Positions 22,781 to 32,466 of a DNA stretch of 64,000 nucleotides are shown piece after piece. Within the stretch, counting starts at the first letter, position 1, and the number at the start of each line of letters is the position of its first letter. Origin of the DNA: Gerris lacustris (lineage: Eukaryota > Arthropoda > Insecta > Hemiptera > Gerridae); NCBI GenBank assembly GCA_951217055.1, contig OX578280.1, positions 35,167,628-35,231,627 of the forward strand, in the 5' to 3' direction. The notes below the pieces were generated by a model that was given only the letters and a program-made list of their open reading frames with translations, was not told where the DNA came from and did no database searches. The position numbers were made by a program, and so were the translations under genes.

Positions 22781-23462
22781 TTCGAAGAGACTAGTGATAA
22801 AAAAAAGTTCGAAGTAGGGCGAATGTGAGAAAAAAGAAAAAGAAAACGGGTCCACGTATTCTCAGTTCGCTCAAGGGTAAAATTACCGTACCGCTCTTAA
22901 GCTAGACTCGAAGATATGTAGAACGCTAGTTTAAACGAATTTTACACACCCGATTGATAAATTTAAACAGGTATAAAGCAAGTTCGGAGTAATAGTGGAT
23001 CCAGTTATTTCCGGATATCTTAACCGCGACACGTCGACTTATGAAACCAGTTCGGCAGACGAGAATAGAATAGCTGATTTTGAAGCGAAACACTATAGAA
23101 CATTCTCTTAACTAGCAAAATTTAGGTAAAAACTACTACTAGAATAAAAGAAATAAAAATTCTAAGCCATGTGGTTAAAAATGGCTAGCAACACAAGCGA
23201 TAGAGGTTCTAAGCTGCCATCAATCGAGTTTAATGAGTTTTCAGAATTTCACGCAGCCAAGCCTGTTTTATTGACGTCACACCCTCTCAATTTTTACCAA
23301 TATATTAAAAAATAAACAATAACATATATTGACAGTTACATAATTATTTATTAATTATATTTTTCTAATGATTCCTCTAAAAATAATAGCGAATACGAAC
23401 TAAATTGATCAGATGTCAATTTATTACTAGGTTGGGAACATTGTAGCCCGCCATTCGAACAA
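22781..23462. promoter_or_regulatory. eRF1 upstream region, possible bidirectional promoter
   Basis: This 680-bp interval lies between the eRF1 start codon and the divergent candidate exon. It is less AT-rich than the introns and contains several CpG-bearing stretches (for example 22975-23060). No TATA box was securely placed. It should contain the eRF1 5' UTR and transcription start. Confidence 0.4.
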
Positions 23463-23637
23463 ATGGCGTACGATTTGGTTCCACTTATTTCCAAAGAAAA
23501 AATTGTATCAGTTTCATCGATTCGAATTAGTATTACAGTATGTATTACCATTCTGATTCCTATTCAATCGATTGTTTTAGGTAAAGTATTAGATTTTTTA
23601 ATAATTCATATTTTTCCACATAAAATATATGCAAAAG
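23463..23637 (+). CDS. Possible first coding exon of a divergent gene
   Basis: The ATG sits in a good context (AACAAATGG) 680 bp upstream of the eRF1 start and points the other way. The frame encodes MAYDLVPLISKEKIVSVSSI and continues through a hydrophobic segment (about residues 20-40, possibly a membrane helix) to a GCAAAAG|GTAAGT donor at 23637/23638. No homologue was recognised, and no convincing second exon was found in the repeat-filled stretch to 32 kb. It could be a real divergent gene sharing a bidirectional promoter, or a chance frame. Confidence 0.35.
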
Positions 23638-23899
23638 GTAAGTTTAGAATTATCATTTATTTCCAACTTACTTACTTTTGGAATGGAGATGAAAATGATA
23701 CTTTTAGGTTTCGTCAGAGCTTTATATCATTTATACATTTTAAAGAAATTAGGAAATATTTATAGTTTATATAAAAAGTCTAAACACCGTATTTATATAA
23801 TTGCACTAATTAAGAAATAAAATATCATATTACTAAGAAAATTAATTCACAGACAATAAACCATAAAATATTTAGGAAAAGAGTTTTGAATTTAGATGT

Positions 23900-24190
23900 G
23901 ATTAAGTATGTTTGGTGAGACTCGAACTACCTCCAAACACTTCGAACTTTTTTTGCCCAAAGAAAAACAAACAAATTCCTAATTATTTTCCAAAAAAGAA
24001 GTTTGCGGTGGTTGGAGGTGGTCAGGTGGTTCGAGGTGGTTTAAAGTGATTAAAGGTGGTTCGATATGATTAGAGCCACTCCAACCACCTCTAACCATCT
24101 GCACACTCACCTCCAACCCCCTCGAACCAATTCCTAGTCTTTTTTTCCAAAACAACGTGCCCCCCCCCCCCCCCCCCAGACCCAAGTAAT
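23900..24190. repeat. GGTGGTT-rich inverted low-complexity repeat with poly-C tract
   Basis: GGTGGTTGGAGGTGGTCAGG-like words at 24005-24060 are followed by their complements (CCACCTCTAACC...) at 24080-24125, so the region folds back. A 17-nt poly-C tract follows at about 24160-24177. Confidence 0.6.
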
Positions 24191-24537
24191 AGAGTAAAAA
24201 AGAATAAATACAGCCTTATTTTTTTTAATAGATATTTATTACATTCACCTCATATTCAATTTCACCTCATATATGCATAAAAACGCTGTTTTGAGAGATC
24301 ATATTTCCAAAATTTTCCCGGACCCCCCCACTCCAATAATTAACTGCAGGCGACGCGTTCTAAAACAGTTGTTACTTGGGCGCGGAATTTTTTTTTCTTT
24401 ATTAGTTATAAAAATTTGTTTTATTTGGGGGGGGGGGGAGCCGCTTTGTTGAATAAGTAGTTCCTTTTTCTTGTTACCTCTACGAATACTCCCCCCCCCC
24501 CCATCTAAACTGACTTAGAATGTGCCCCCCTAGACTT

Positions 24538-24558
24538 AGCCGCTGGATACGCCACTGG
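24538..24558. repeat. hAT-type terminus
   Basis: On the minus strand the sequence reads CAGTGGCGTATCCAGCGGCT, a common hAT end. No partner end was assigned; nearby poly-C and poly-G tracts belong to the same debris. Confidence 0.4.
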
Positions 24559-24652
24559 GACCAACAGTGGGCTAATTATGACCTACCATCTAAATTTTAT
24601 TAAAATCGGACGGGTAGCTTTTAAGATATGTTGGTTCACAAAAATTAAGCGC

Positions 24653-24845
24653 TAATTTAAATCAAATTATAATTATTATTAACTACGGGAAACAGACAGT
24701 GAAAAATACACTCCAGCGCCGGGATTTGAACCACGGGCCTCTATATTTCCAGTATAGAGGCCCGTGGTTCAAATCCCGGCGCTGGAGTGTATTTTTCACT
24801 GTCTGTTTCCCGTAGTTAATAATAATTATAATTTGATTTAAATTA
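24653..24845. repeat. 93-bp perfect palindrome carrying a tRNA-like B box
   Basis: Arms 24653-24745 and 24753-24845 are exact reverse complements separated by 7 nt. Each arm carries GGTTCAAATCC in one orientation, matching the RNA polymerase III B box (GGTTCRANNCC). No A box or full tRNA cloverleaf is present. Read in either direction it would give a near-perfect hairpin RNA. Confidence 0.9.
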
Positions 24846-26600
24846 AAATTTAAACTTTCTGTAGTATGAAAACTACCAAAAACTTAAAAAAAAAAAACTT
24901 AAAAAAAAAAAATAAATAAAAAAAAAATTAAGCGCCTGAAGACACGGGTCCAAAAATGTTTTCTTGGAATTTTTGTAATCGGAGAATTAAAAATTTTTTG
25001 ATTCTTCAGAATGATCACATATATATAGCTTCTGTCACCTGTAAGCTCGTATGCAATAAAAGCTTCAGCTTTTTACGGTTAAAAAGAAAATGTCTGTGTC
25101 TCTTTGAGAACGATCCAATGTCCTACGATAACGTAAGAAAAAAGTCCAGTCATGTACCATGACTTAATGAGCGAATTTTCAAAGAAATCTGCGTATTATT
25201 TATTGGCTTATGATAATATAGGAAAATCTTGGTTTAGAATTTGCATGGGTGAAAAACAAAATTGATACACAGGGGTACGGGGTACAAAAGTCAAAATAGT
25301 ATTTACCCCCCAAGATGTCGTTGGAAAGCTCTTTAAGAGTACAGTAATTGTTGTTATGCAGTGCCGGATTTACCACTAGGTCGCGGTCTTAGGGGGGGGG
25401 GCCGCAGATATGAGCAATACATTGATATGACTATATGACTTGCTGCTCAACGCCTTTGACACAGTATATTCTAAGGAGTATTTCTTATTGATAGGTTAAT
25501 TATTCAATTATCACCCCAAATGAGAGTGGTCACCTATCAAGTTACAAGCTAATATCAACTTGATTTTTGGTCTATACTCACTAATTTTGAACTCAGGATC
25601 ATGAAAATCACATTGTTTACCAAATTGGCCGGGACATGGCCGCTTTCTATCGTTTTTTTTTTCAAATGTCTATTGCCAAGCTGACGAGCTTATGTTGCGC
25701 TGACGAACTTAGCCGACCTCATATTTTTTACTGGCACCAAAAGATTAACTTGATGTTAGTCAAACACTCTTTAGCACGCTATCTCCTGAACTATACATTT
25801 ATGACTTGGTCCTGTTTGCAGACTCGGCACAAAAGTTGTATGATAAATAAACATAAAGGACCCTACTTGTTTTGCTTCATGTTTTATTAAAATAATTTAC
25901 TATACATATTATTAGACAATAAGAATCGTTACAATGAACTACATGTAAAAATCAGGGTTAAAAAATGTTTGGTTTTCTTCTTACAAAGGTCACTCAAGAT
26001 TGGTCCAAGTGGAAAGACGAACGGGGTTATATTGTATGCTCTTTAAAACCTCACTTGTACACTGTACAGTAAGAACATAAGAGGACAATAGGAGGCAGTG
26101 GTGGTAAAGGAGGGGGGGGGGGATGAACAATGCAAGTAGAAGTAGGCACCATAACTCATTAAAAATGTTGCAAAATGGGGTAAACACCGAAAACAAAGAC
26201 TTTTTAACGGTTTTTCACGATTTTGAGAAATTTTAGACTTTTTCGTAGCCCTGTATCTCGGTACCTATGGGGTCAAAAAAAAGTTTGATCAGTGAAATTT
26301 GAAGGTAATTTAAACCTCTACAAATTACTATTACAAAGTTTTCCGCTACAATTAACAGTTTTGGAAATATTTCGAAAAAAATGCAACAATTGTGTGGTTT
26401 TTGACCTCCCCTCAAGGTTGCACAGGGTATTTTTGTTCGGAAAATTAGGTGTAGCACTAGTGGATACCCACACCCACTAACAACATCCCAAAGTTACGTT
26501 AAATTCGGAATTTTTCAAGGTCAAAAGTACATGGCTACTGGACTAAATAGGTAAAATTGATAAAAATCGAATAACATTTTTTGACAATAATCTTAATACT
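24846..26600. other. Mosaic of repeat debris, no gene
   Basis: A hAT-like end (CAGTGCCGGATTTACCACTA) occurs near 25361-25380, with a poly-G run near 25393-25402 and another near 26113-26122. No supported exon. Confidence 0.4.
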
Positions 26601-28060
26601 CAGGGCCGCAGCTACATATTTTGCCAGGAGGGGCAAGCCCTAATTTTGCCGCCCCCTTCCACCACCCCCACCCCATTGCTATCCTAGCAATTCGCCAATA
26701 ACTATTACTCCTACTCCTAAGTCAGCTTGTGAAAAATCTTGAAATATTTATTAATATTTGAGATAAAATATAAAATCATGTTTTAAGTTGATAACTAAGG
26801 TTTATTTGAAAATGAGAAACGAAACAATTCAAGTAAAATCTTTTTAATATACCAGAAAATATTATACATACACGCAGAAAATATTATACATCATACATAA
26901 AACAATTCTTCCAAAAACTAAAAGTGTATTTATGTAAATTTGACTTTTCGGCTGCAAATGTTTTGATTATTTTTTATCGATGCTCTTTGATATTTAATGG
27001 AAAAGAGACTTAAATCATCAGAGACATCGAAAAGAAACAACTAAACTCTAGTAAATTAAAATCTATTTATAAATAATAAACTCCTGTTCAGTTTAGTTAA
27101 AATAGATGCCAGTCCTACTAATCTCTCTTCTGTCATACATGAACCTAACCCAAAGGGGGCCCGGGGGGCCTCCCCCGGAAAATTTTAGAAAATTAGGTTC
27201 AAAATGTTGAATTTTGGGCCTTTTTTAGAGCTTTTTCAGCTAAAAAAAAGCATCACCTAAAAGTTTGTTTAAAATTATTTCTGCAGAATTCTTAAAACAT
27301 TTATTAACTAAATCGGTTTTTAGACTAAAAAAAAAAAGTTTTACCTTTAACGCTATACTATGCTATTAATTCTTTCTGATTCATTATGAAATACCTTCAC
27401 AACGTCCTATACAGCAACTGAACTAGGGGATACACACTCAACTGAGTATATAAACAAACAACCATTAAAGTATGCAAATAAACAAACACAAAATAGTTTA
27501 ATGTTTGTATCCCACATAAACATGTAAGTGGGAATCCCAGTTTTAAATGTTAATATTAACTTGACTCTTGATCCATGAACAATAATCATTTATTTGCAAA
27601 ATAATTATATTATTAGTTTTAAATGAGGTCTCTCCTAATTTAAGTTATTCATCTATCTTTCTATGTAAAAACATTAACTTCTTGGGGGGCAAATATCTTG
27701 CGGCGCCCCTCAGGCCCTAGCGGCCTAGGGTCGCGCCGGCCTGTGTCTAGTTCGTAGGGATAGGGCGCGCATCGTCGAGACGGACTACGCGAAAACTACA
27801 CTGTGACCCGAGCATGAAATAGGGAATTAAGAAGGCATCTACTCACTGACAGTACTGCGTTCAATGTGCGTTCATATCGCTCACTCTCATCTGCCTAGCT
27901 CGCATGCCGCCCTCTACACCTGCATCACTGTGTCATATTACAGGTCTTAAATTAGTTAAATAAATTTAAAGTCTGTTAATCATTTTGCCGCCCCCTACAT
28001 TTTGCCGCCCGGGGCAGAAGACCCCCCCTGCCCCCCCCCCCCCCCCTAGCTGCGGCCCTG
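26601..28060. mobile_element. hAT-type non-autonomous element with 8-bp target duplication
   Basis: TTAATACT at 26593-26600 and 28061-28068 flanks ends CAGGGCCGCAGCTA and TAGCTGCGGCCCTG. The subterminal words TTTTGCCGCCCCC (26645, 27985) are shared by both ends. 1460 bp, no intact transposase. A poly-C tract near 28028-28046 adjoins the right end. Confidence 0.85.
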
Positions 28061-28194
28061 TTAATACTAATAACAATCTTACGTTAACAATCGGTCTAAC
28101 GTTATAGCCTACTTTCAATTTTCTAAAAGCATATTCAATTATATTGAAAATTGCTAGAAAGCAGTATTTTGAAGTTAATAATAGAGATTTGTGT

Positions 28195-28281
28195 TTTAAA
28201 GCTGATAGTTTTCGAGGGGGGGGGGGGGGGCATTCAGGAGGTTCCGCCTGGGGCGCAAAATTTCTAGTTACGGCCCTGATC
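28195..28281. repeat. Fragment of a second hAT-like right end
   Basis: A poly-G tract (about 28217-28230) is followed by TTCTAGTTACGGCCCTG, close to the right end of the preceding element. The left end was not found. Confidence 0.5.
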
Positions 28282-28390
28282 TAGGGTATGTCCCGTTTTG
28301 ACCGGAACACTCCTGTTATTTTAAGCTTTTGCCGAAAATGTCCCGTTTATTGGAAAAATGGGGCATTTTCCGAAAGGTCTGGTTAAAATT

Positions 28391-29000
28391 AAAACCTTTT
28401 CCCATACTTTGGTGACGTTTCCAATCTTAGTTAAAAGTTTATTTATCAATGGTTTGCTTGTATCATGATATTTACTCATCGTCGCTTTGAAAGGAAAAAA
28501 AAAAAAATTAAAAAAATTAATAATAATAATAGGTCCACACTAAGTATTTATTAAATTAGTAGTTAGTTATTACTACTTTGTTAGTTTATTACTCTCTATA
28601 ATTATAATAGTAAAAAAGAAACTCAGGATTTCACCTTATGGTCTATTGGGTAGGTACTCAATAATAGTTTAAGAATTCACATTCCAAAGTTTCGTCATAT
28701 GCTTTATTCCAACCCCTTTGGGTAATTTTCAAGCTTTTTACACCAAATTCCTGGCATTTACATCTCTTTATCACTATTCCAATACATAATTCGCATCTTA
28801 AAATGTACAATCAATTAACATATTAAAATTTGTTTGCTATAATTCTCGAGAGAATTTGAGTCTGTCTAGGTCTGGTTAAAAGGAAAACCTTTCCCATAAT
28901 TAATGAGTTGGAGACGTTTCCAATCTTAGTAAATATGTTATTTATCAACGGTTTGCTTGTCCAATGTGTGGTATTTATACTCACCATCGCTTTGGAATGG
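28391..29000. repeat. Pair of about 105-bp direct repeats
   Basis: 28391-28495 and 28876-29000 share GACGTTTCCAATCTTAG, TTATTTATCAAYGGTTTGCT and TACTCAYCRTCGCTTTG in the same order and orientation. The sequence between them contains the CAACCCCTTTGGGT word of the 2.5-kb foldback. Confidence 0.65.
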
Positions 29001-29624
29001 GAAAAAATCTACTTGGTCTTCGCAGTACTTTTTGACCTCTCTTTGCTCGGTCAAAAAGTACTGTAGTAAAAGTAAAAACTGCTGTAGTAAAAAAGTAAAA
29101 AAAGTAAAAACTGTAGTAAAAAAAAAGAAAAAAAAGTACTGTTGTAAAAAGTATGTTTTAACTTTTTTGTTCCCCAGTCTTCCCCAGGTACTAGACCGTT
29201 TTGCATTTCGCTTGAAAATGTTTGTTACGCGCATACGGCCAAACTCTTTATTCGATTTTCTTCAAATTTGGCATAGACGTTTTTTGAAGTCATAAAAAAC
29301 AACGTATGAGTTTTATATTTAATGAATTTCATTTTTAAATTTTTAACAAAATAAAACAAAAAAAATGTTTTTCTAATTTATTTTTTGTTTATCTTGAAAT
29401 TTGGCATGAATGTTACTTCAAGTTAGGAAAATAAATATATATAGTTGTTTTTTATAAACAAAATTGTTATTAATATAAAAAAAAATGTTATTTAGAATTT
29501 TTTTCAAAAAAAAAAAAAAAAAAAAAAAAAATGTTTTTATTTTTTCTTGAAATTTGGAATAATGTTCCTTTAAGACATTAAAATTGATGTATATGGTTCA
29601 TTTGTTTAAAAAATGTTTAGAATT

Positions 29625-29760
29625 ACCATAAAAATAACCTTCCGAGCAGGGAATCGAACCCGGCCTCTCACTGTCCGCGTTTAAAATTATTTTCTCAGAA
29701 GCTAGATTTTTCCCGGGAAAACGACTTATACCGTTAGATTCATATTAATTTTCTAAAGTA
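29625..29760 (-). repeat. SINE-like repeat with tRNA B box, copy 1
   Basis: On the minus strand it contains GGGTTCGATTCCC, a strong B-box match. About 135 bp is shared with the copy at 30303-30445, including CTCACTGTCCGCGTTTAAAA. No cloverleaf or A box was recognised. Confidence 0.5.
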
Positions 29761-30302
29761 GTTTTTGAACCGGTTTTTATCAATTCATTAATCAAAAACT
29801 CTACAATATTTGTATGTTTCTTTTGGGTCTCTTCGGGTTTGAAACCCTGAAGGGGCGCCCTGATAGGGCGAGCGTAGGCAAGTTTGAAGTGGGTGTGAAA
29901 CGTGTCCCCCCCCCCCCCCCCTCTATCTCGCTTATGTGAAGTGCAAAAAATCTGAAAAAATTCCTGGACATTCTTCGACCAAAAGTAAAGATACCACTTT
30001 TTGGAAATTTCGAAAAAAATATTATTTTATTTTTTATTGACAAAATAAGTTTTTTTATAACTATGGTCTTTTCGATATATTTATATGGTTGTAGTCCGGT
30101 TCAGTCGCAAAAAAATACTTTATCGGAAGTTTGTTTATGTGAGAATATCAGACCCATAGGATAGTTCAAAGTAAGCTTTTTAGCATTTTAAAAAACACCA
30201 CCAATAGGGTACAAATTAAACTATACAGGGTTGCCTACGGACCCTCGCTGTGTGCTGACTAGCACACACTTGACCTGTTTATTATGGTTTATTTTCGAAT
30301 TA

Positions 30303-30445
30303 AATTTTTACAAATACCATAAAAATAACTTCGCCCTAGCGGGGAATCGAACCCCACCTCTCACTGTCCGCGTTTAAAATTATTTTCACAGAAACTATAG
30401 ATTTTTCTCGGGAAAGCGACTTATCCTTTAGATTCGTATTTAAAT
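30303..30445 (-). repeat. SINE-like repeat with tRNA B box, copy 2
   Basis: Direct duplicate of 29625-29760, about 0.68 kb away. Minus strand carries GGGTTCGATTCCCC. Confidence 0.5.
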
Positions 30446-30779
30446 GGACCCTCTGTCCGCATTTAATTTTTTTTCTAATTTTCGCGAGGACTACTGTTCG
30501 TAGAACTACTAGTAATAACTAATAACCGGTTTCGGCTACTAAATAGCCACCTTCAAATTAAAAAATTAGTTGTTCACATTAATATGGGATTGAAGAGAAT
30601 CTCGGTCATTTACTTCGATACCACGTCATTACGTTATTCATTGTGGGGGTAAGTCTACACTATATATGCCCCACCTATTTCTAAATGTCGGATTTACTTC
30701 TGTTTTTTAAATTTTTCCTTTTTTACATTACAAAAACGATTTCGAATGTAGCATCTGGATGAAAATTAATCTTATTACT

Positions 30780-31312
30780 AATGTGTTTATATAAGTGGAT
30801 CCTCTTAAGGGTAAAAAATTTCAAAAACAGTTACTTATAGGTGGCGACGTTTCGACCTATCCAGTCATTATCGAGCCTGAAAACGATAATTTATTTAAGC
30901 ATTATAAGAATAATACATATTATAATATTGCGCTGGTAATCCACCGGAGGAAATACACTATATACCTTTACATCAATGGAGACGAAACTCCTTGGGGTAA
31001 GTCATATTTAATGTACATCACCAGAACTTATTGTTCTCTTGTCTTCCATCTCATATAAAAACGTCATCTTTTTCTCGTCATCTCTAGTCTAGAAAAAACA
31101 CCGAAAAACCAGGAATTATTAAAAAGGACATTCTTCACTGGTATTTAATACAATTCTTAATACAATTTTATTGGTGATATGAATTATTCTTATAATGCTT
31201 AAATAAATTATCGTTTTCAGTTTCAGGCTCGATATTGACTGGATAGGTCGAAACGTCGCCACCAAGTAATTGTTTTTGAAATTTTTACTCTTAAGAGGAT
31301 CCACTAATATAA
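30780..31312. repeat. Foldback element with GTGGCGACGTTTCGACCTAT arms
   Basis: The left arm (about 30780-30925) and right arm (about 31183-31312) are inverted copies. They contain GTGGCGACGTTTCGACCTAT and GGATCCTCTTAAG / CTTAAGAGGATCC. The spacer is about 260 bp. Confidence 0.75.
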
Positions 31313-32466
31313 ATACACTAGATATAAAAAGGGTTCTACCACTAACCATCACAATTAATCTTATTTTTTAAAAATACCTAATTTTAATTAATTAGGCCCC
31401 CAGACCCCCTCCCTTTTTGTCTGAGGGATGCAATAGCTCGACCCCCCCCCCTCCCCCCAATTTCAATGTCCCGTTTTAGACTAAACTTTATATGGCCATG
31501 GCCACGGCCACCCTCACCCTAACCCTAACCCCTACCCTGATCTGACGTATTTTATCACTCCACTCTCTGGGCAAAAACTTTGAACTCTCTCTCACAAATT
31601 GTTTGTAAATGTATATACAGCCATTATGCGCATGTGCTCCCATGTAAGTATAATAAAATTGTTTAGTGTTTACCCGTGTTAACGAGTAAACAAATTATAT
31701 TTTATTATTAGCACTCGTACATTACAAATAAATACGTATTAAAGTCTAATTTTAGAGGGACGACTAGATAATAAGGAGCTGGTCAAATAAACAATTTGAT
31801 GGGCTATTTGGACTATCAATGATTTGGACATCTAGTATAGCTGACCTTGAACTATGTTCCAAACATATTTTTATTTTTAATATTTGAGGAAAATGTTATT
31901 TCTTTTGTTATACTATTCCGCAAAGCATTTCATTTAATTTAAATGAACCTGGTTAATGTCAACTGTCAACGTTAACCTTGGGCCTGGGCCTTCGACTTCG
32001 AACTAGTAGTTCGAGTTCGAACCTTGTATATTTAAATTAAATTAGTTATTTAATTTAAATTATATTGATATTGTTCATCAGTTCGTTGTTCATTGTTACA
32101 TATTCCATTCTTCCATACCTGCACAGGCTCAACCTCAACGGATCAATCTTTACTTTATTTTTATTGGTAAATTATCTCCTTCCTTCTTCTGATAGTAATC
32201 AGTAATCGTATTCAATTAATAATCGTTATTTTTTGTTGTTGTCGTTCATTACTCTCCGGATATTAATATTTGCTAATACTACTACATTTACATATCAAAA
32301 CATTATCAGACGTTTACGTAGTTCATTGTGACATATTATATTCTTCTTTATCATTTTATAATCGAGTGAACCATTGATAAAAAAATAATTTTCTGATTAT
32401 ATTTTACTAATCTCCTAGTAGTAGTTTGTGTTGAATTTAAATTAATACATCGTGATTTCTTTTTAG
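31313..32466. other. Region upstream of phosphatase gene A
   Basis: Poly-C rich debris near 31440-31460, then AT-rich DNA that should contain the promoter and 5' UTR of gene A. A small palindrome TTCGAACTAGTAGTTCGAG lies near 32006. No TATA box could be assigned. Confidence 0.4.

Noticed and set aside
23979..24185. Gly-rich open frame on the minus strand
   Set aside because: Translation of the poly-C tract and GGTGGTT repeats; no gene evidence.
24721..24790. Possible tRNA gene in the palindrome
   Set aside because: Only the B-box region fits; the T stem does not pair well and there is no D arm, anticodon arm or A box.
30500..30660. Penelope-like end (AACCGGTTTCGGCTAC)
   Set aside because: The word resembles ends of some arthropod retroelements, but no reverse transcriptase or second end supports it.
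31510..31545. CCCTAACCCTAACCCC, telomere-like
   Set aside because: Only about two units and of the vertebrate type; the flanks are C-rich repeat debris. No telomeric array.
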